A DNA stretch of 35,969 nucleotides from Actinomycetota bacterium (GCA_016213595.1 JACRAA010000041.1:1-35969); one strand, 5' to 3'; positions 1-7,892 are shown, numbered from the stretch's first letter. The notes: generated by a model from the sequence alone, not told the origin. Made by a program: numbers and translations.

Positions 1-2
1 AG

Positions 3-212
3 CTGCTCGAGCTCAAGGCCGAGGGCCAGACGATCCTGCTCGTCGAGCACAAGCTGGACCTCGTCATGACCGTGTCCGACCGGATCATCGTCATGGACGG
101 CGGCCGGGTCATCGCGGTCGGGACTCCGGAGGCTGTACGGAGCGACCCGGCCGTCATCGAGGCCTACCTCGGCCGCCGCCGGGGAGCCGAGGAAGGTGCT
201 TCCCATGACTGA
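3..212 (+). CDS. livG: LivG-type branched-chain-amino-acid-family ABC transporter ATPase, C-terminal end (5' cut by window edge)
   Basis: Only the last 69 codons are in the window. They read TILLVEHKLDLVMTVSDRI, which holds the H-loop histidine (VEH), followed by the usual tail with VMDGGRVIAVGTPEAV and a final IEAYLG. This ending is typical of LivG, the first of the paired cytoplasmic ATPases of branched-chain amino acid (HAAT-type) importers. The stop codon (210-212) overlaps the ATG of the next ATPase by 8 bases, so the two are translationally coupled, as livG-livF usually are. The substrate cannot be told from this fragment; permeases and binding protein would lie to the left. Because the same transcript appears to run towards a LacI-type regulator and uronate genes, the cargo may be a sugar acid rather than an amino acid, which is inference. 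Confidence 0.85.
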   Translation: MLELKAEGQTILLVEHKLDLVMTVSDRIIVMDGGRVIAVGTPEAVRSDPAVIEAYLGRRRGAEEGASHD

Positions 213-933
213 CCTGCTCGTCCTCGACGACGTCCACGTCTACTACGGCCCGTTCCACGCCCTCCGGGGGAACACCCTCACCGTGGGGGAGGGCGAGATC
301 GTCTCGCTGCTCGGCGGCAACGCCAGCGGGAAGTCGACGACGATGAAGACGATCCTCGGGCTCGTCAAGGTCCGCTCGGGCACCGTCCAGCTCGCCGGCA
401 GGGACATCACGCACGCCTCGACGAGGGCGCGGGTCCAGTCGGGCATCGCGTCGGTGCCCGAAGCCCGGCGCGTGTTCCCCCAGATGACGGTGGACGAGAA
501 CCTGTTGGCGGGTGCGTACACGCGTCGCGATAAGGCGGGCGTCGCGGAGGACCTCGAGCGCATGCGCGACCACTTCCCGCGCCTCGCCGAACGGCGGCGC
601 CAGGAGGCGGGCACCCTGTCCGGCGGGGAGCAGCAGATGCTCGCCTTCGCGCGCGCCCTCATGAGCAGGCCCAAGCTCGTCTGCATGGACGAGCCGACGA
701 TGGGCCTGGCGCCCAAGCTCGTCGACCAGGTCCTCGACGAGATCGCCCGGATCAACGCGGAGCTGGGCGTCGCCGTGCTGCTCGTCGAGCAGCAGGCCGA
801 GCTCGCGCTGTCCATCGCATCCCGGGGGTACGTCCTCGCGACCGGCGAGATCGTGCTGCAGGGCCAGGCGCAGGAGCTGCTCGACGACCCGCAGATCCGG
901 GAGGCCTACCTCGGCAAGGGAGTCGCGAGCTGA
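205..933 (+). CDS. livF: LivF-type ABC transporter ATP-binding protein
   Basis: A complete 242-residue ABC ATPase, the normal LivF length. Visible motifs are Walker A GGNASGKST (residues 37-45), signature LSGGEQQ (138-144), Walker B LVCMDEP (158-164, catalytic Glu163) and VEQQ (194-197), where LivF proteins characteristically carry Gln instead of the H-loop His. It would energise import through HAAT-family permeases together with the LivG partner that ends just upstream. The ATG at 205 overlaps the livG stop; an in-frame GTG at 196 would add three residues but starts inside livG and lacks a better ribosome site. The gene ends 36 bases before the LacI-type regulator, which suggests that transporter and regulator belong to one functional unit. 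Confidence 0.92.
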   Translation: MTDLLVLDDVHVYYGPFHALRGNTLTVGEGEIVSLLGGNASGKSTTMKTILGLVKVRSGTVQLAGRDITHASTRARVQSGIASVPEARRVFPQMTVDENLLAGAYTRRDKAGVAEDLERMRDHFPRLAERRRQEAGTLSGGEQQMLAFARALMSRPKLVCMDEPTMGLAPKLVDQVLDEIARINAELGVAVLLVEQQAELALSIASRGYVLATGEIVLQGQAQELLDDPQIREAYLGKGVAS

Positions 934-957
934 GTGTCCTCGTACAGGCCGGTGTCG

Positions 958-963
958 TAGGAT
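958..963 (+). promoter_or_regulatory. -10 element for leaderless lacI-type transcript
   Basis: TAGGAT fits the actinobacterial TAnnnT -10 and ends six bases before the GTG at 970, placing the expected transcription start on or next to the start codon. It implies that the regulator can be made independently of the upstream ABC operon. Confidence 0.5.
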
Positions 964-969
964 CCCAAC

Positions 970-1989
970 GTGGCGGCCGACGATGACGAGAACGAGCTGG
1001 GACGGCCGGCGACGATCTATGAGGTGGCCGAGGCCGCGGGCGTGAGCCCGTCGACCGTGTCTCGGACGTTCTCGCGGCCGGGACGGGTCTCCGTACGGAC
1101 CGCTGACCACGTGCGTGAGGTCGCCGCGCAGCTCGGCTACCGGGTCGACGGCGTCTTCCGGCCCACGTCCCCGCAGCAGACCAAGCTCATCGCGATGGCG
1201 ACCGCGGATGTGACGAACCCGTTCTACTTCGGCATCCTGCGCGGCGCCGAGTGGGCCGCCGCTCGCGCCGGGTACACCTTGCTGCTCATCGACGCCCAGG
1301 AGTCCGAGACGATCGAGCGGCAGAACCTGCAGCGGGTGCTGCCCCTGGTCGCCGGCATGGTCATCGCCTCGACCCGCACCTCCGACACCGTCCTGCGGAG
1401 CGTCTCGAAGAGCACTCCCGTGGTCGTGCTGAACCGCCAGGTGGGCGGCCTCGCCTGCGTCATCCCCGACTCGCCCCGCGGCATGCGTCGTGCCATCGAG
1501 CACCTCGCCACGCTCGGCCATCGCCACATCCACTACCTGCCGGGCCCGGAGGCGTCCTGGATGAACGGGATCCGGTGGCTCGCCATGCGCGAGGCGGCGG
1601 CGGAGCTCGGCCTGCGCGAGACGCGGCTGACGCCGGCGATCCCGACCGTGGAGGGCGGCCACCATGCCGCGGACGAGGTCGTGGCCAAGGGTGTCCGCGC
1701 CGTGGTCTGCTACAACGACGTCATGGCCATGGGCCTGATGCGCGGCCTCCGCGCACGGGGCATCCGGGTGCCGCAGGACATCAGCGTCGTCGGCTTCGAC
1801 AACACGTTCGCATCAGACCTCGTCACGCCTCGGTTGACGACGGTCGCGGCTCCGCTGACGACGATCGGCGAGACCGCGATCCGGCAGGTGCTCGCGATGA
1901 TCGGCGGCGCGAGGCCGCGGGGGGACGCGCCGACCCTCGTGCCCGTACGGCTCATCGTCCGCGAGTCGACCGGCGCGCCGCGGGCCTGA
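970..1989 (+). CDS. LacI-family transcriptional regulator
   Basis: A 339-residue LacI/GalR repressor of normal length. The N-terminal helix-turn-helix is clear (ATIYEVAEAAGVSPSTVSRT, residues 14-33), followed by the hinge helix and a periplasmic-binding-protein-like sensor domain (MATADVTNPFYFGILRG, then VVGFDNTFASDLVTPRLTTV near the C-terminus). Proteins of this kind bind palindromic operators and release them on binding a sugar or sugar-derived effector. It follows the livF-like gene by 36 bases and converges with the LarA-type gene (7-bp gap), with uxaC-uxuB just beyond. It is therefore the best local candidate to control the uronate block and the ABC importer. The start is a GTG behind a TAGGAT element. 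Neither effector nor operator can be assigned; the palindromes at 3298-3319 and 15041-15052 are candidates. Confidence 0.92.
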   Translation: MAADDDENELGRPATIYEVAEAAGVSPSTVSRTFSRPGRVSVRTADHVREVAAQLGYRVDGVFRPTSPQQTKLIAMATADVTNPFYFGILRGAEWAAARAGYTLLLIDAQESETIERQNLQRVLPLVAGMVIASTRTSDTVLRSVSKSTPVVVLNRQVGGLACVIPDSPRGMRRAIEHLATLGHRHIHYLPGPEASWMNGIRWLAMREAAAELGLRETRLTPAIPTVEGGHHAADEVVAKGVRAVVCYNDVMAMGLMRGLRARGIRVPQDISVVGFDNTFASDLVTPRLTTVAAPLTTIGETAIRQVLAMIGGARPRGDAPTLVPVRLIVRESTGAPRA

Positions 1990-1996
1990 CGGCTCG

Positions 1997-3265
1997 TCAG
2001 CGCAGCCGGTACAGCACCTCGCCGGCGTTCTCGACGACGATCGTGTCCGGGTCGGCCTTCCAGGCCTCGACGTCGATGCTCGCCGGGTCCAGGTAGCCGA
2101 GGTTGACGCTCTCGCAGACCTCGCGCGAGATGCCGGTCGCGAGCGTGACCCGGATCCGGTTCGTCTCCACGCGCGACACCGGGTCGTACGTCCCGGCGCC
2201 GCGGACGTGTGTCGAGTGCGCGAGCACGCCCTTCGGCACGTCCTGGAACCGGTCCCACTGGCTCGTGAAGTACTCGATGCAGTGGTAGCCGATGTCGTAG
2301 ATCTCGTGGTGGGTCTCGGACACCTCGGTCACATGTGGCGCGTAGATGACCACCTCACCACCGTCGGCCATGGCCGGCTGCGCCTTGTAGCAGCCCTTCG
2401 CCGCGGTCCAGATGTCCTCGTAGCGGGTGGGCATCATCGCGAGCATCCGCTGGAACGGGGTGTCGGTGTAGACGATGTGGCTCTCGGCGGCGATCTCGGC
2501 GGTGGCCGTCCAGGCGTCCTCGGAGGTGCCGAACGCCGCAGCCTCGAGCAGCCCGCTGCCCGACTCGACGACGAGGCACAGCGCGAGCCGTTCGGTCGGG
2601 ATGAGCTGCGCCCCGGCGTTGATGATCGCCCGTACCGGCGTGACCCCGGTGACCCCGATCATCTTCTCGACGCCGATCAGCGCACCGACCCAGTGCGACA
2701 GGTCGATGATGTCGTGCGTCGCGCAGCCCGGGATGAAGTACTTGTTGCCCCCGGAGATCCCGGCCACCTCGTGGGGGAACACCGGGCCGATGACGATGGC
2801 GTAGTCGCTCTCGACCACCCGGCGGTTGATCTCGACCTCGACGGCCTCGCTCATCGCGCCCAGGCTGAGCTCGGAGATCTGCTCTGCGCTGAGCCGGCCC
2901 ACGGACACGATCTGGCTGGACCGCGCCCACTCGTGGTTGACGATCTCCAGCCCTGGGTACAGCGCGTCCAGCCCACCCGGCTCCGCGCCGAACATCCGCT
3001 CGATCTCATGCGGCTCCATGTAGGAGTGGGTCCCGAGCGCGATGATCGCGGTCAGCTTCCCGACCCGACCGATGAGAGCCTTGTGGACGATCCCCATGAC
3101 GAGCGGCATCGGCATGCTCCGGGTCCCGTCCGGCACCACGAGCACCACGTCCTTGCCGTCGAGCGGCAGGGGAGCGAGGTTGCGGTTCACGAAGTCGGCG
3201 AGCTCGGCGTCCGACAGGTGCTCGTGCGCTCCGCCGATGACCTCTAGCGGAATCTGTGTCGTCAC
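1997..3265 (-). CDS. LarA-type nickel-pincer-nucleotide racemase/epimerase (DUF2088), candidate aldonate 2-epimerase
   Basis: A 422-residue LarA-superfamily protein, close to the 424 of Lactobacillus lactate racemase. The cofactor and catalytic positions appear intact: DGTR (Asp46, Arg49), LGTH (His80), PHEVAG (His165), SGGNK (Lys175, the expected covalent site for the nickel-pincer nucleotide) and LSH (His191). The family moves the alpha-hydrogen of 2-hydroxy acids. The start is the GTG at 3265, preceded by AGGAGG; the open frame runs further upstream without a better site. The gene faces uxaC-uxuB across an 86-bp divergent region carrying a palindrome. Its likely substrate is therefore a sugar acid from hexuronate breakdown; D-mannonate/D-gluconate interconversion is my inference. 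The cofactor-building LarB, LarC and LarE are not in the window and must be encoded elsewhere if the enzyme is active. Confidence 0.85.
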   Translation of the reverse strand: MTTQIPLEVIGGAHEHLSDAELADFVNRNLAPLPLDGKDVVLVVPDGTRSMPMPLVMGIVHKALIGRVGKLTAIIALGTHSYMEPHEIERMFGAEPGGLDALYPGLEIVNHEWARSSQIVSVGRLSAEQISELSLGAMSEAVEVEINRRVVESDYAIVIGPVFPHEVAGISGGNKYFIPGCATHDIIDLSHWVGALIGVEKMIGVTGVTPVRAIINAGAQLIPTERLALCLVVESGSGLLEAAAFGTSEDAWTATAEIAAESHIVYTDTPFQRMLAMMPTRYEDIWTAAKGCYKAQPAMADGGEVVIYAPHVTEVSETHHEIYDIGYHCIEYFTSQWDRFQDVPKGVLAHSTHVRGAGTYDPVSRVETNRIRVTLATGISREVCESVNLGYLDPASIDVEAWKADPDTIVVENAGEVLYRLR

Positions 3266-3286
3266 TGGTCCTCCTGTGTCGCCTTG

Positions 3287-3292
3287 ACCGTA
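3287..3292 (-). promoter_or_regulatory. Putative -10 element of the LarA-type gene
   Basis: On the minus strand this reads TACGGT, 21 bases before the GTG start. It would give a short leader holding the AGGAGG ribosome site. The palindrome at 3298-3319 then lies over the -35 region, a position suited to repression. Confidence 0.4.
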
Positions 3293-3297
3293 CAACG

Positions 3298-3319
3298 GGC
3301 AATCTTCTGCAAGGTTGCC
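3298..3319. promoter_or_regulatory. Interrupted palindrome between larA-like gene and uxaC, candidate operator
   Basis: Two nine-base arms, GGCAAnCTT and AAGnTTGCC, flank a four-base centre; eight of nine positions match in each arm. It lies in the 86-bp gap between the divergent LarA-type gene and uxaC, so one bound regulator could control both sides. The nearby LacI-type protein is one candidate binder, though the non-CG centre is not classic for LacI; a GntR-type regulator elsewhere is an alternative. Confidence 0.5.
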
Positions 3320-3351
3320 GCCGCCGTGTGTTGCCAGGCGAGGATTGCGAC

Positions 3352-4770
3352 ATGCCCGCGCTGACGCTGCATCCCGACAGGCTCTTCCCCGCTGAGACGA
3401 CGACGCGCGATGTCGCACGCCGCCTGTACGAGACAGTCAAGGACCTGCCGATCATCTCGCCGCACGGTCACGTCCCGCCGCAGTGGATCGCGGACAACAC
3501 GCCGTGGACCGACCCGACGAGCCTGCTGCTGAGCCCGGACCACTACATCAACCGGCTGCTCCACGCGCACGGCGTCGAGCTGTCGAGCCTCGGCGTCCCG
3601 CCGGGCAAGGTGACCCTGAGCGACGACGAGGCGCGGGCGGCCTGGCGGACCTTCTGCACCCACTGGCCGGTCTTCCGCGGGACCCCCGTGCGCTACTGGA
3701 TGGAAGCCGAGCTCGTCGAGATCTTCGGGGTGGACGTGCGCCCCTCGGCCGAGACCGCCGACGCCATCTACGACCAGATCTCCGCCACGCTGGCCCAGCC
3801 CGACTTCCGGCCCCGGCAGCTCATGGACCGCTTCCACATCGAGTTCATGGCCACGACCGACGACCCCTGCGACGACCTGCACTACCACCAGCAGCTCGCG
3901 GCGGACAGCTCCTTCACCCACCGTGTAGCCCCCACCTTCCGCCCGGACCGCTACCTCGAGCCGGCGCGCGACGGCTGGACTGCACTCGTCGACACCCTGG
4001 CCACTGTGTCGGGCATCGACACGGAGTCGTACGACGGCTGGGTCAAGGCGATGGAGAACCGCCGCGCGTACTTCAAGGCCAACGGCGCCGTCTCCAGCGA
4101 CCACGCCCACCTCGACCTCGACACCACGCCGCTGCCGGCCGGTGAGGCGAGCCGCCTGTACCGGAAGGCGCGCGCCGGCCAGATCACGACGGAGGAGGGC
4201 GACGCCCTGCGCCGCACCATGCTGTTCGAGATGGCGCGCATGGCGAGCGAGGACGGCCTCGTGATGACGCTCCACCCGGCCGCCTTCAGGAACCACCACA
4301 CCGAGACCTTCGAGACGTACGGACCGGACGTGGGCGCTGACGTGCCGATGGCGGTCGAGGCCACTCGCGCCCTGCGGCCGATGCTCGACGCGTTCGGCAC
4401 CAACCCGACCTTCCGGCTCGTCGTGTTCACCATGGACGAGGCGATCTACGGCCGTGAGCTCGGCCCGCTGGCCGGGTTCTACCCGTCGATGTTCGTCGGG
4501 GTGCCGTGGTGGTTCATCGACGCCCCCGACGCGATCAAGCGGTTCCGCAAGGCGCTCACCGAGCCGGCGGGCTTCACGAAGACGTCCGGCTTCATCGACG
4601 ACACGCGGGCGTTCCTGTCGATCCCCGCCCGCCACGACATGTCCCGCCGCATCGACAGCGTCCACCTCGCCGATCTCGTCGTCGACCACCGGCTCGAGGA
4701 GGACGAGGCGCTCGAGGTCATCCACGACCTCGTGGCCGTACAGCCCAAGGAGGTGTTCCGCCTTGGCTGA
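3352..4770 (+). CDS. uxaC: Glucuronate/galacturonate isomerase
   Basis: A 472-residue uronate isomerase (E. coli UxaC is 470). It converts D-glucuronate to D-fructuronate (or galacturonate to tagaturonate) in the cytoplasm. The amidohydrolase-like metal site is visible as SPHGH (His38, His40), and the family blocks LLLSPDHYINRLLHAHGV, RFHIEFMATTDDP and RLVVFTMDEAIYGREL are present. The ATG at 3352 follows AGGCGAGGA; the open frame extends upstream to 3256 but that stretch lies in the divergent promoter region and does not look coding. An AAGGAGG at 4747-4753 inside its 3' end serves the next gene, whose TTG start overlaps the stop of this one, so the two enzymes are coupled. The neighbours show a hexuronate catabolic unit. 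Confidence 0.93.
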   Translation: MPALTLHPDRLFPAETTTRDVARRLYETVKDLPIISPHGHVPPQWIADNTPWTDPTSLLLSPDHYINRLLHAHGVELSSLGVPPGKVTLSDDEARAAWRTFCTHWPVFRGTPVRYWMEAELVEIFGVDVRPSAETADAIYDQISATLAQPDFRPRQLMDRFHIEFMATTDDPCDDLHYHQQLAADSSFTHRVAPTFRPDRYLEPARDGWTALVDTLATVSGIDTESYDGWVKAMENRRAYFKANGAVSSDHAHLDLDTTPLPAGEASRLYRKARAGQITTEEGDALRRTMLFEMARMASEDGLVMTLHPAAFRNHHTETFETYGPDVGADVPMAVEATRALRPMLDAFGTNPTFRLVVFTMDEAIYGRELGPLAGFYPSMFVGVPWWFIDAPDAIKRFRKALTEPAGFTKTSGFIDDTRAFLSIPARHDMSRRIDSVHLADLVVDHRLEEDEALEVIHDLVAVQPKEVFRLG

Positions 4771-6127
4771 GCACACGCTGTCCCGCGAGGCGTACGGGAG
4801 GCCCCGGAGCACCGTCCGTACCGTCCACCTCGGTCTCGGCAACTTCTTCCGGGCGCACAGCGCCTGGTACACCGAGCACAGCTCAGCGGACTGGGGCATT
4901 GCCGCGTTCTCGGGTCGCAGCGACACCCACGTCGCAGAGCTCTCCGCCCAGGACTGCCTGTACACGCTCGTCGAGCAGGGCAAGGAGCTCCACACCGAGG
5001 TCATCTCCTCCCTGTCGGCCGTCCACACCGGCCATGACCTGGACGCCTGGCGCGGCTACTTCGCGTCGCCCGACGTGACCGTCGTGACGCTGACGATCAC
5101 CGAGGCCGGCTACGTCCGGGACTCGTCGGGTGCCCTCGACGTCGCCAACGACGCCGTCCGCGACGACATCGCCGCGCTGAAGGAGTCGCCCCTCACGGGC
5201 ACAGTGACCACCGCTCCCGGCAAGCTCGTCGCAGGGCTGCTGGCCCGCCGCGATGCCGGCGCCGGACCCATCACCCTCGGTCCCTGCGACAACCTGGTGA
5301 AGAGCGGAGAGATCACGCGTCGGGTCGTCGAGGAGCTCGCTGCTCAGGTCGACGAGTCGCTGCAGGGCTGGATCGACGCCAACGTCGGCATCGTGACGAC
5401 GATGGTCGACCGGATCACGCCGCGTCCGACCGAGGCCGACATGGCCACCGTCGCCGAGATCACCGGCGTCAGCGATCGCGCACCTGTCGTCACGGAGCCG
5501 TTCACGGAGTGGGTCATCGAGGGCGACTTCGTCGCCGCACGTCCCGCCTGGGAAGAGGCCGGGGCCACGTTCGTCGACGACATCGTCCCGTTCGAGCACC
5601 GCAAGCTGTGGCTGCTCAACGGCTCCCACTCGCTCATGGCCTACGCCGGACCGATCATGGGCCGGGAGACCGTCTACGAGGCGATCACCGACCCCACCCT
5701 CCGCAGCTGGGTCGAGGAGTGGTGGGACGCGGCGGTCAAGTACCTTCCGCTGCCCGCTGACCAGCTCAGCGCGTACCGGAAGGCGCTCGTCGAGCGCTTC
5801 GAGAACCCGTCGATCCGCCACCTGCTCAGCCAGATCGCCGCCGACGGGTCGCAGAAGATCCCCATCCGGTTCGTCCCGACGCTGAAGGCCGAGCTGGAGA
5901 ACGGGGTCGTCAACCCGGGCGCGACGAGGCCGATCGCCGCATGGGTGCTGCACCTTCGTGGGTACGGCCCTGTCCCGGTCACGGACTTCCGCGGGGACGA
6001 GGTGAAGGGGCTCGTGGTCGAGGACGAGGCGAAGACCGTCCAGAACGTCCTGAAGTGGCTGGGCATCGACAACGACCAGGTGGCCGAGACAGTCCTCCGC
6101 CAGCTGCACGAGATCCTCGAGGCGTGA
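4763..6127 (+). CDS. uxuB: D-fructuronate (mannonate) reductase, mannitol dehydrogenase family
   Basis: A 454-residue member of the polyol-specific long-chain dehydrogenases. The NAD-binding loop HLGLGNFFRAH lies at residues 22-32, and the catalytic signature K281-LWLLN286-GSH289 is intact. Given the coupling to uxaC, the likely reaction is NADH-dependent reduction of D-fructuronate to D-mannonate; tagaturonate reductase and mannitol/arabinitol dehydrogenase are less likely alternatives. The start is a TTG at 4763 overlapping the uxaC stop, nine bases after a strong AAGGAGG; the much longer open frame to the left lies inside uxaC and is not used. Mannonate dehydratase (UxuA), the usual next enzyme, is not in this window. 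The stop codon sits in the first copy of a short tandem repeat. Confidence 0.88.
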   Translation: MAEHTLSREAYGRPRSTVRTVHLGLGNFFRAHSAWYTEHSSADWGIAAFSGRSDTHVAELSAQDCLYTLVEQGKELHTEVISSLSAVHTGHDLDAWRGYFASPDVTVVTLTITEAGYVRDSSGALDVANDAVRDDIAALKESPLTGTVTTAPGKLVAGLLARRDAGAGPITLGPCDNLVKSGEITRRVVEELAAQVDESLQGWIDANVGIVTTMVDRITPRPTEADMATVAEITGVSDRAPVVTEPFTEWVIEGDFVAARPAWEEAGATFVDDIVPFEHRKLWLLNGSHSLMAYAGPIMGRETVYEAITDPTLRSWVEEWWDAAVKYLPLPADQLSAYRKALVERFENPSIRHLLSQIAADGSQKIPIRFVPTLKAELENGVVNPGATRPIAAWVLHLRGYGPVPVTDFRGDEVKGLVVEDEAKTVQNVLKWLGIDNDQVAETVLRQLHEILEA

Positions 6128-6174
6128 CGGAAAAGCGTGACAAGAGGCGTGACGGAAGAGGTGTGACGGAATAG
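6122..6174. repeat. Four imperfect 12-14-nt tandem copies (GCGTGACGGAA type) at the end of uxuB
   Basis: Copies at 6122-6134, 6135-6146, 6147-6160 and 6161-6174 share GYGTGAC followed by a purine-rich tail. The first contains the uxuB stop codon. A further GGCGTGACG occurs just after the osmC-like stop near 6690. They look like local slippage duplications of the gene end; no function can be read from them. Confidence 0.75.
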
Positions 6175-6260
6175 GAGCCGTACGGGCCCGGTTGCCGAAG
6201 ACATCCACAGTCGAGGCACCTCTCGTGCCGCGACGCGTCCACTCTCGAAGGGAAACCGTG

Positions 6261-6689
6261 ATGGCCACCACCAGCACCGCCCGTACCACCTGGCAGGGAT
6301 CACTCACCGAGGGGTCGGGCGAGACCACCCTCGTCACGTCCGGAGCCGGCACCTTCGGAATGACCTGGCAGAAGCGGGCCGAGTCGGGATCCGGCGGCAC
6401 GAACCCCGAAGAGCTGCTCGCTGCCGCGCTCGCCACCTGCTACTCGATGGCACTGTCGAACGCGCTCTCGAAAGCAGGCACTCCGCCGACGAGCCTGGAC
6501 ACGACCGTTGACATGACGTTCCAGCCCGGTACCGGCATCACCGGCGCCAAGATCACCGTTTCCGGGGCGGTCCCCGGGATCACGTCCGAGACGTTCACCG
6601 AGGCCGCGGAGAAGACGAAGACGGACTGCCCGGTCTCCCAGGCGCTGTCCGGCGTCGACAAGACGCTCGAGGTGTCGTTCCAGGGCTGA
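6261..6689 (+). CDS. OsmC-family peroxiredoxin
   Basis: A 142-residue OsmC/Ohr-superfamily protein. The two reactive cysteines are in the expected contexts, ATCYSM (Cys60) and TDCPVSQAL (Cys123). The conserved NPEELLAAALATC helix and the C-terminal LSGVDKTLEVSF strand are also present. The family reduces organic hydroperoxides with thiols; this form, with NPEELL and DCPVS, fits the OsmC branch better than Ohr. The ATG at 6261 follows GAAGGGAAA; the open frame upstream lacks a ribosome site. It is probably a single-gene unit, since it is preceded by the repeat block and followed by a weak hairpin. No regulator of the OhrR type is adjacent. Confidence 0.9.
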   Translation: MATTSTARTTWQGSLTEGSGETTLVTSGAGTFGMTWQKRAESGSGGTNPEELLAAALATCYSMALSNALSKAGTPPTSLDTTVDMTFQPGTGITGAKITVSGAVPGITSETFTEAAEKTKTDCPVSQALSGVDKTLEVSFQG

Positions 6690-6773
6690 GGCGTGACGCG
6701 ATCCGGACAGCAGACGGTCGGGGACACCCTGTAGCGGGCCGGTGGAGGGATCTGGCGCGCAGATCGAGTCGGT

Positions 6774-6790
6774 GCTCCCTGCGGGGGAGC
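6774..6790 (+). terminator. Weak hairpin downstream of osmC-like gene
   Basis: GCTCCC and GGGAGC pair around a five-base loop. There is no U-tract, so it is only a possible terminator between the osmC-like gene and pyrB. Confidence 0.3.
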
Positions 6791-6818
6791 CCGGCAGGGG
6801 TGCGAGCATGCGCGCTGG

Positions 6819-6824
6819 TAGTTT
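6819..6824 (+). promoter_or_regulatory. Putative -10 of pyrB
   Basis: TAGTTT lies 27 bases before the pyrB ATG and would give a short leader carrying the GGAGG ribosome site at 6842-6846. No PyrR-type attenuator is evident in so short a leader. Confidence 0.35.
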
Positions 6825-6851
6825 GTCCGACAGCCACGACTGGAGGACCTG

Positions 6852-7892
6852 ATGACCGACGGCCCCGCGCTCCCCGCTTTCGGACCGGGACGACACCTGC
6901 TCTCGGTGAGCCAGTTCGACCGCGAGGGGCTTGACCGGCTGTTCGGCCTCGCCGAGTTCGTCACGCCGATCGCGGAGCGCAAGAGCGTCTGTACCGTCCT
7001 CGACGGCGCCGTGCTGTGCAGCCTGTTCTTCGAGCCCAGCACCCGGACGCGCCTGAGCTTCGAGTCGGCCTTCCTGCGCCTCGGCGGGGAAGTCACGACC
7101 ACGACAGGTTTCACGTTCTCGTCGATGGCCAAGGGCGAGTCGATCGCGGACACCTCCAGGGTGGTCTCGGGCTACACCGACGTCCTCGTCGTCCGTCACC
7201 CCGACGAGGGCTCGGTCGCGGAGTTCGCCGCGGCCTCGCTGGTGCCGGTCCTCAACGCCGGCGACGGTGCGGGGGAGCACCCTTCCCAGGCGCTGCTCGA
7301 CATCTACACGCTGCGCCGGGAGCTGGGCGCTCGCGGCAAGGCCATCGACGGCTGCACGATCGCCATCGTGGGCGACCTGCGCTTCGGCCGTACGGTCCAC
7401 TCGCTCATGAAGCTGATGGCCATCTTCTCGGCCATCACCTTCCGGTTGTTCTCGCCGCCGAGCCTCGAGCTGCCGGACGCGATCGCCCGGCTGGTCAGGG
7501 AGCGGGGCCACGCCGTGGTCCACTGCGACTCCGTGGTCGAGGCGGTCGCGGGCGCCGACGTGGTCTACGCGACCCGTGTCCAGCGCGAGCGCCTCACCGA
7601 GGAGCTGCCCCCGTCGCTGCGCGGCAGCCTCCTCAACCGCGCCATGTTGCAGGAGGCCGGCGCGATGGACATCGTCATCATGCATCCGCTGCCGCGCGAC
7701 TCCCGCAGTGACTCGTACGACCTGTCACCCAGCGTCGACGACCTGTCGGGGCTCGCGATCTTCCACCAGACGGACAACGGCATCCCTGTCCGCATGGCGC
7801 TCTTCCTCACGGCGCTCGGCGTCTCCGCAGAGGCCGTACAGATGACACTGCGCCAGCGGCCGTGGAACGCCCGGCTGCGCTGGGAGAGCTGA
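6852..7892 (+). CDS. pyrB: Aspartate carbamoyltransferase, stand-alone copy
   Basis: A 346-residue carbamoyltransferase. Carbamoyl-phosphate ligands are clear: FEPSTRTRLSFE (residues 60-71) and GEHPSQALLD (141-150). SMAKGES (91-97) supplies the Ser/Lys loop specific to aspartate transcarbamoylase, and MHPLPRD plus FHQTDNGIPVRMALF match its aspartate side rather than ornithine carbamoyltransferase. It would make N-carbamoyl-aspartate in pyrimidine synthesis. It is about 35 residues longer than the usual catalytic chain and has HPSQ instead of HPTQ. It also stands alone: none of pyrR, pyrC, carA or carB is adjacent, whereas actinobacteria normally keep pyrB in that operon. It could be a second copy with a special role or the only copy after operon break-up. 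The ATG follows a good GGAGG. Confidence 0.85.
   Translation: MTDGPALPAFGPGRHLLSVSQFDREGLDRLFGLAEFVTPIAERKSVCTVLDGAVLCSLFFEPSTRTRLSFESAFLRLGGEVTTTTGFTFSSMAKGESIADTSRVVSGYTDVLVVRHPDEGSVAEFAAASLVPVLNAGDGAGEHPSQALLDIYTLRRELGARGKAIDGCTIAIVGDLRFGRTVHSLMKLMAIFSAITFRLFSPPSLELPDAIARLVRERGHAVVHCDSVVEAVAGADVVYATRVQRERLTEELPPSLRGSLLNRAMLQEAGAMDIVIMHPLPRDSRSDSYDLSPSVDDLSGLAIFHQTDNGIPVRMALFLTALGVSAEAVQMTLRQRPWNARLRWES

Noticed and set aside
3262..5028. Long minus-strand open frame opposite uxaC and uxuB (588 codons)
   Set aside because: It is a GC-rich shadow frame: Arg/Val/Gly-rich, no domain, and the opposite strand encodes two clear enzymes.
6215..6229. GGCAC/GTGCC hairpin upstream of the osmC-like gene
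   Set aside because: Five-base stem only; hairpins of this size are expected by chance in such GC-rich DNA.
4883..6436. 517-codon minus-strand frame opposite uxuB
   Set aside because: Composition typical of an antisense shadow; no recognisable motif or ribosome site.
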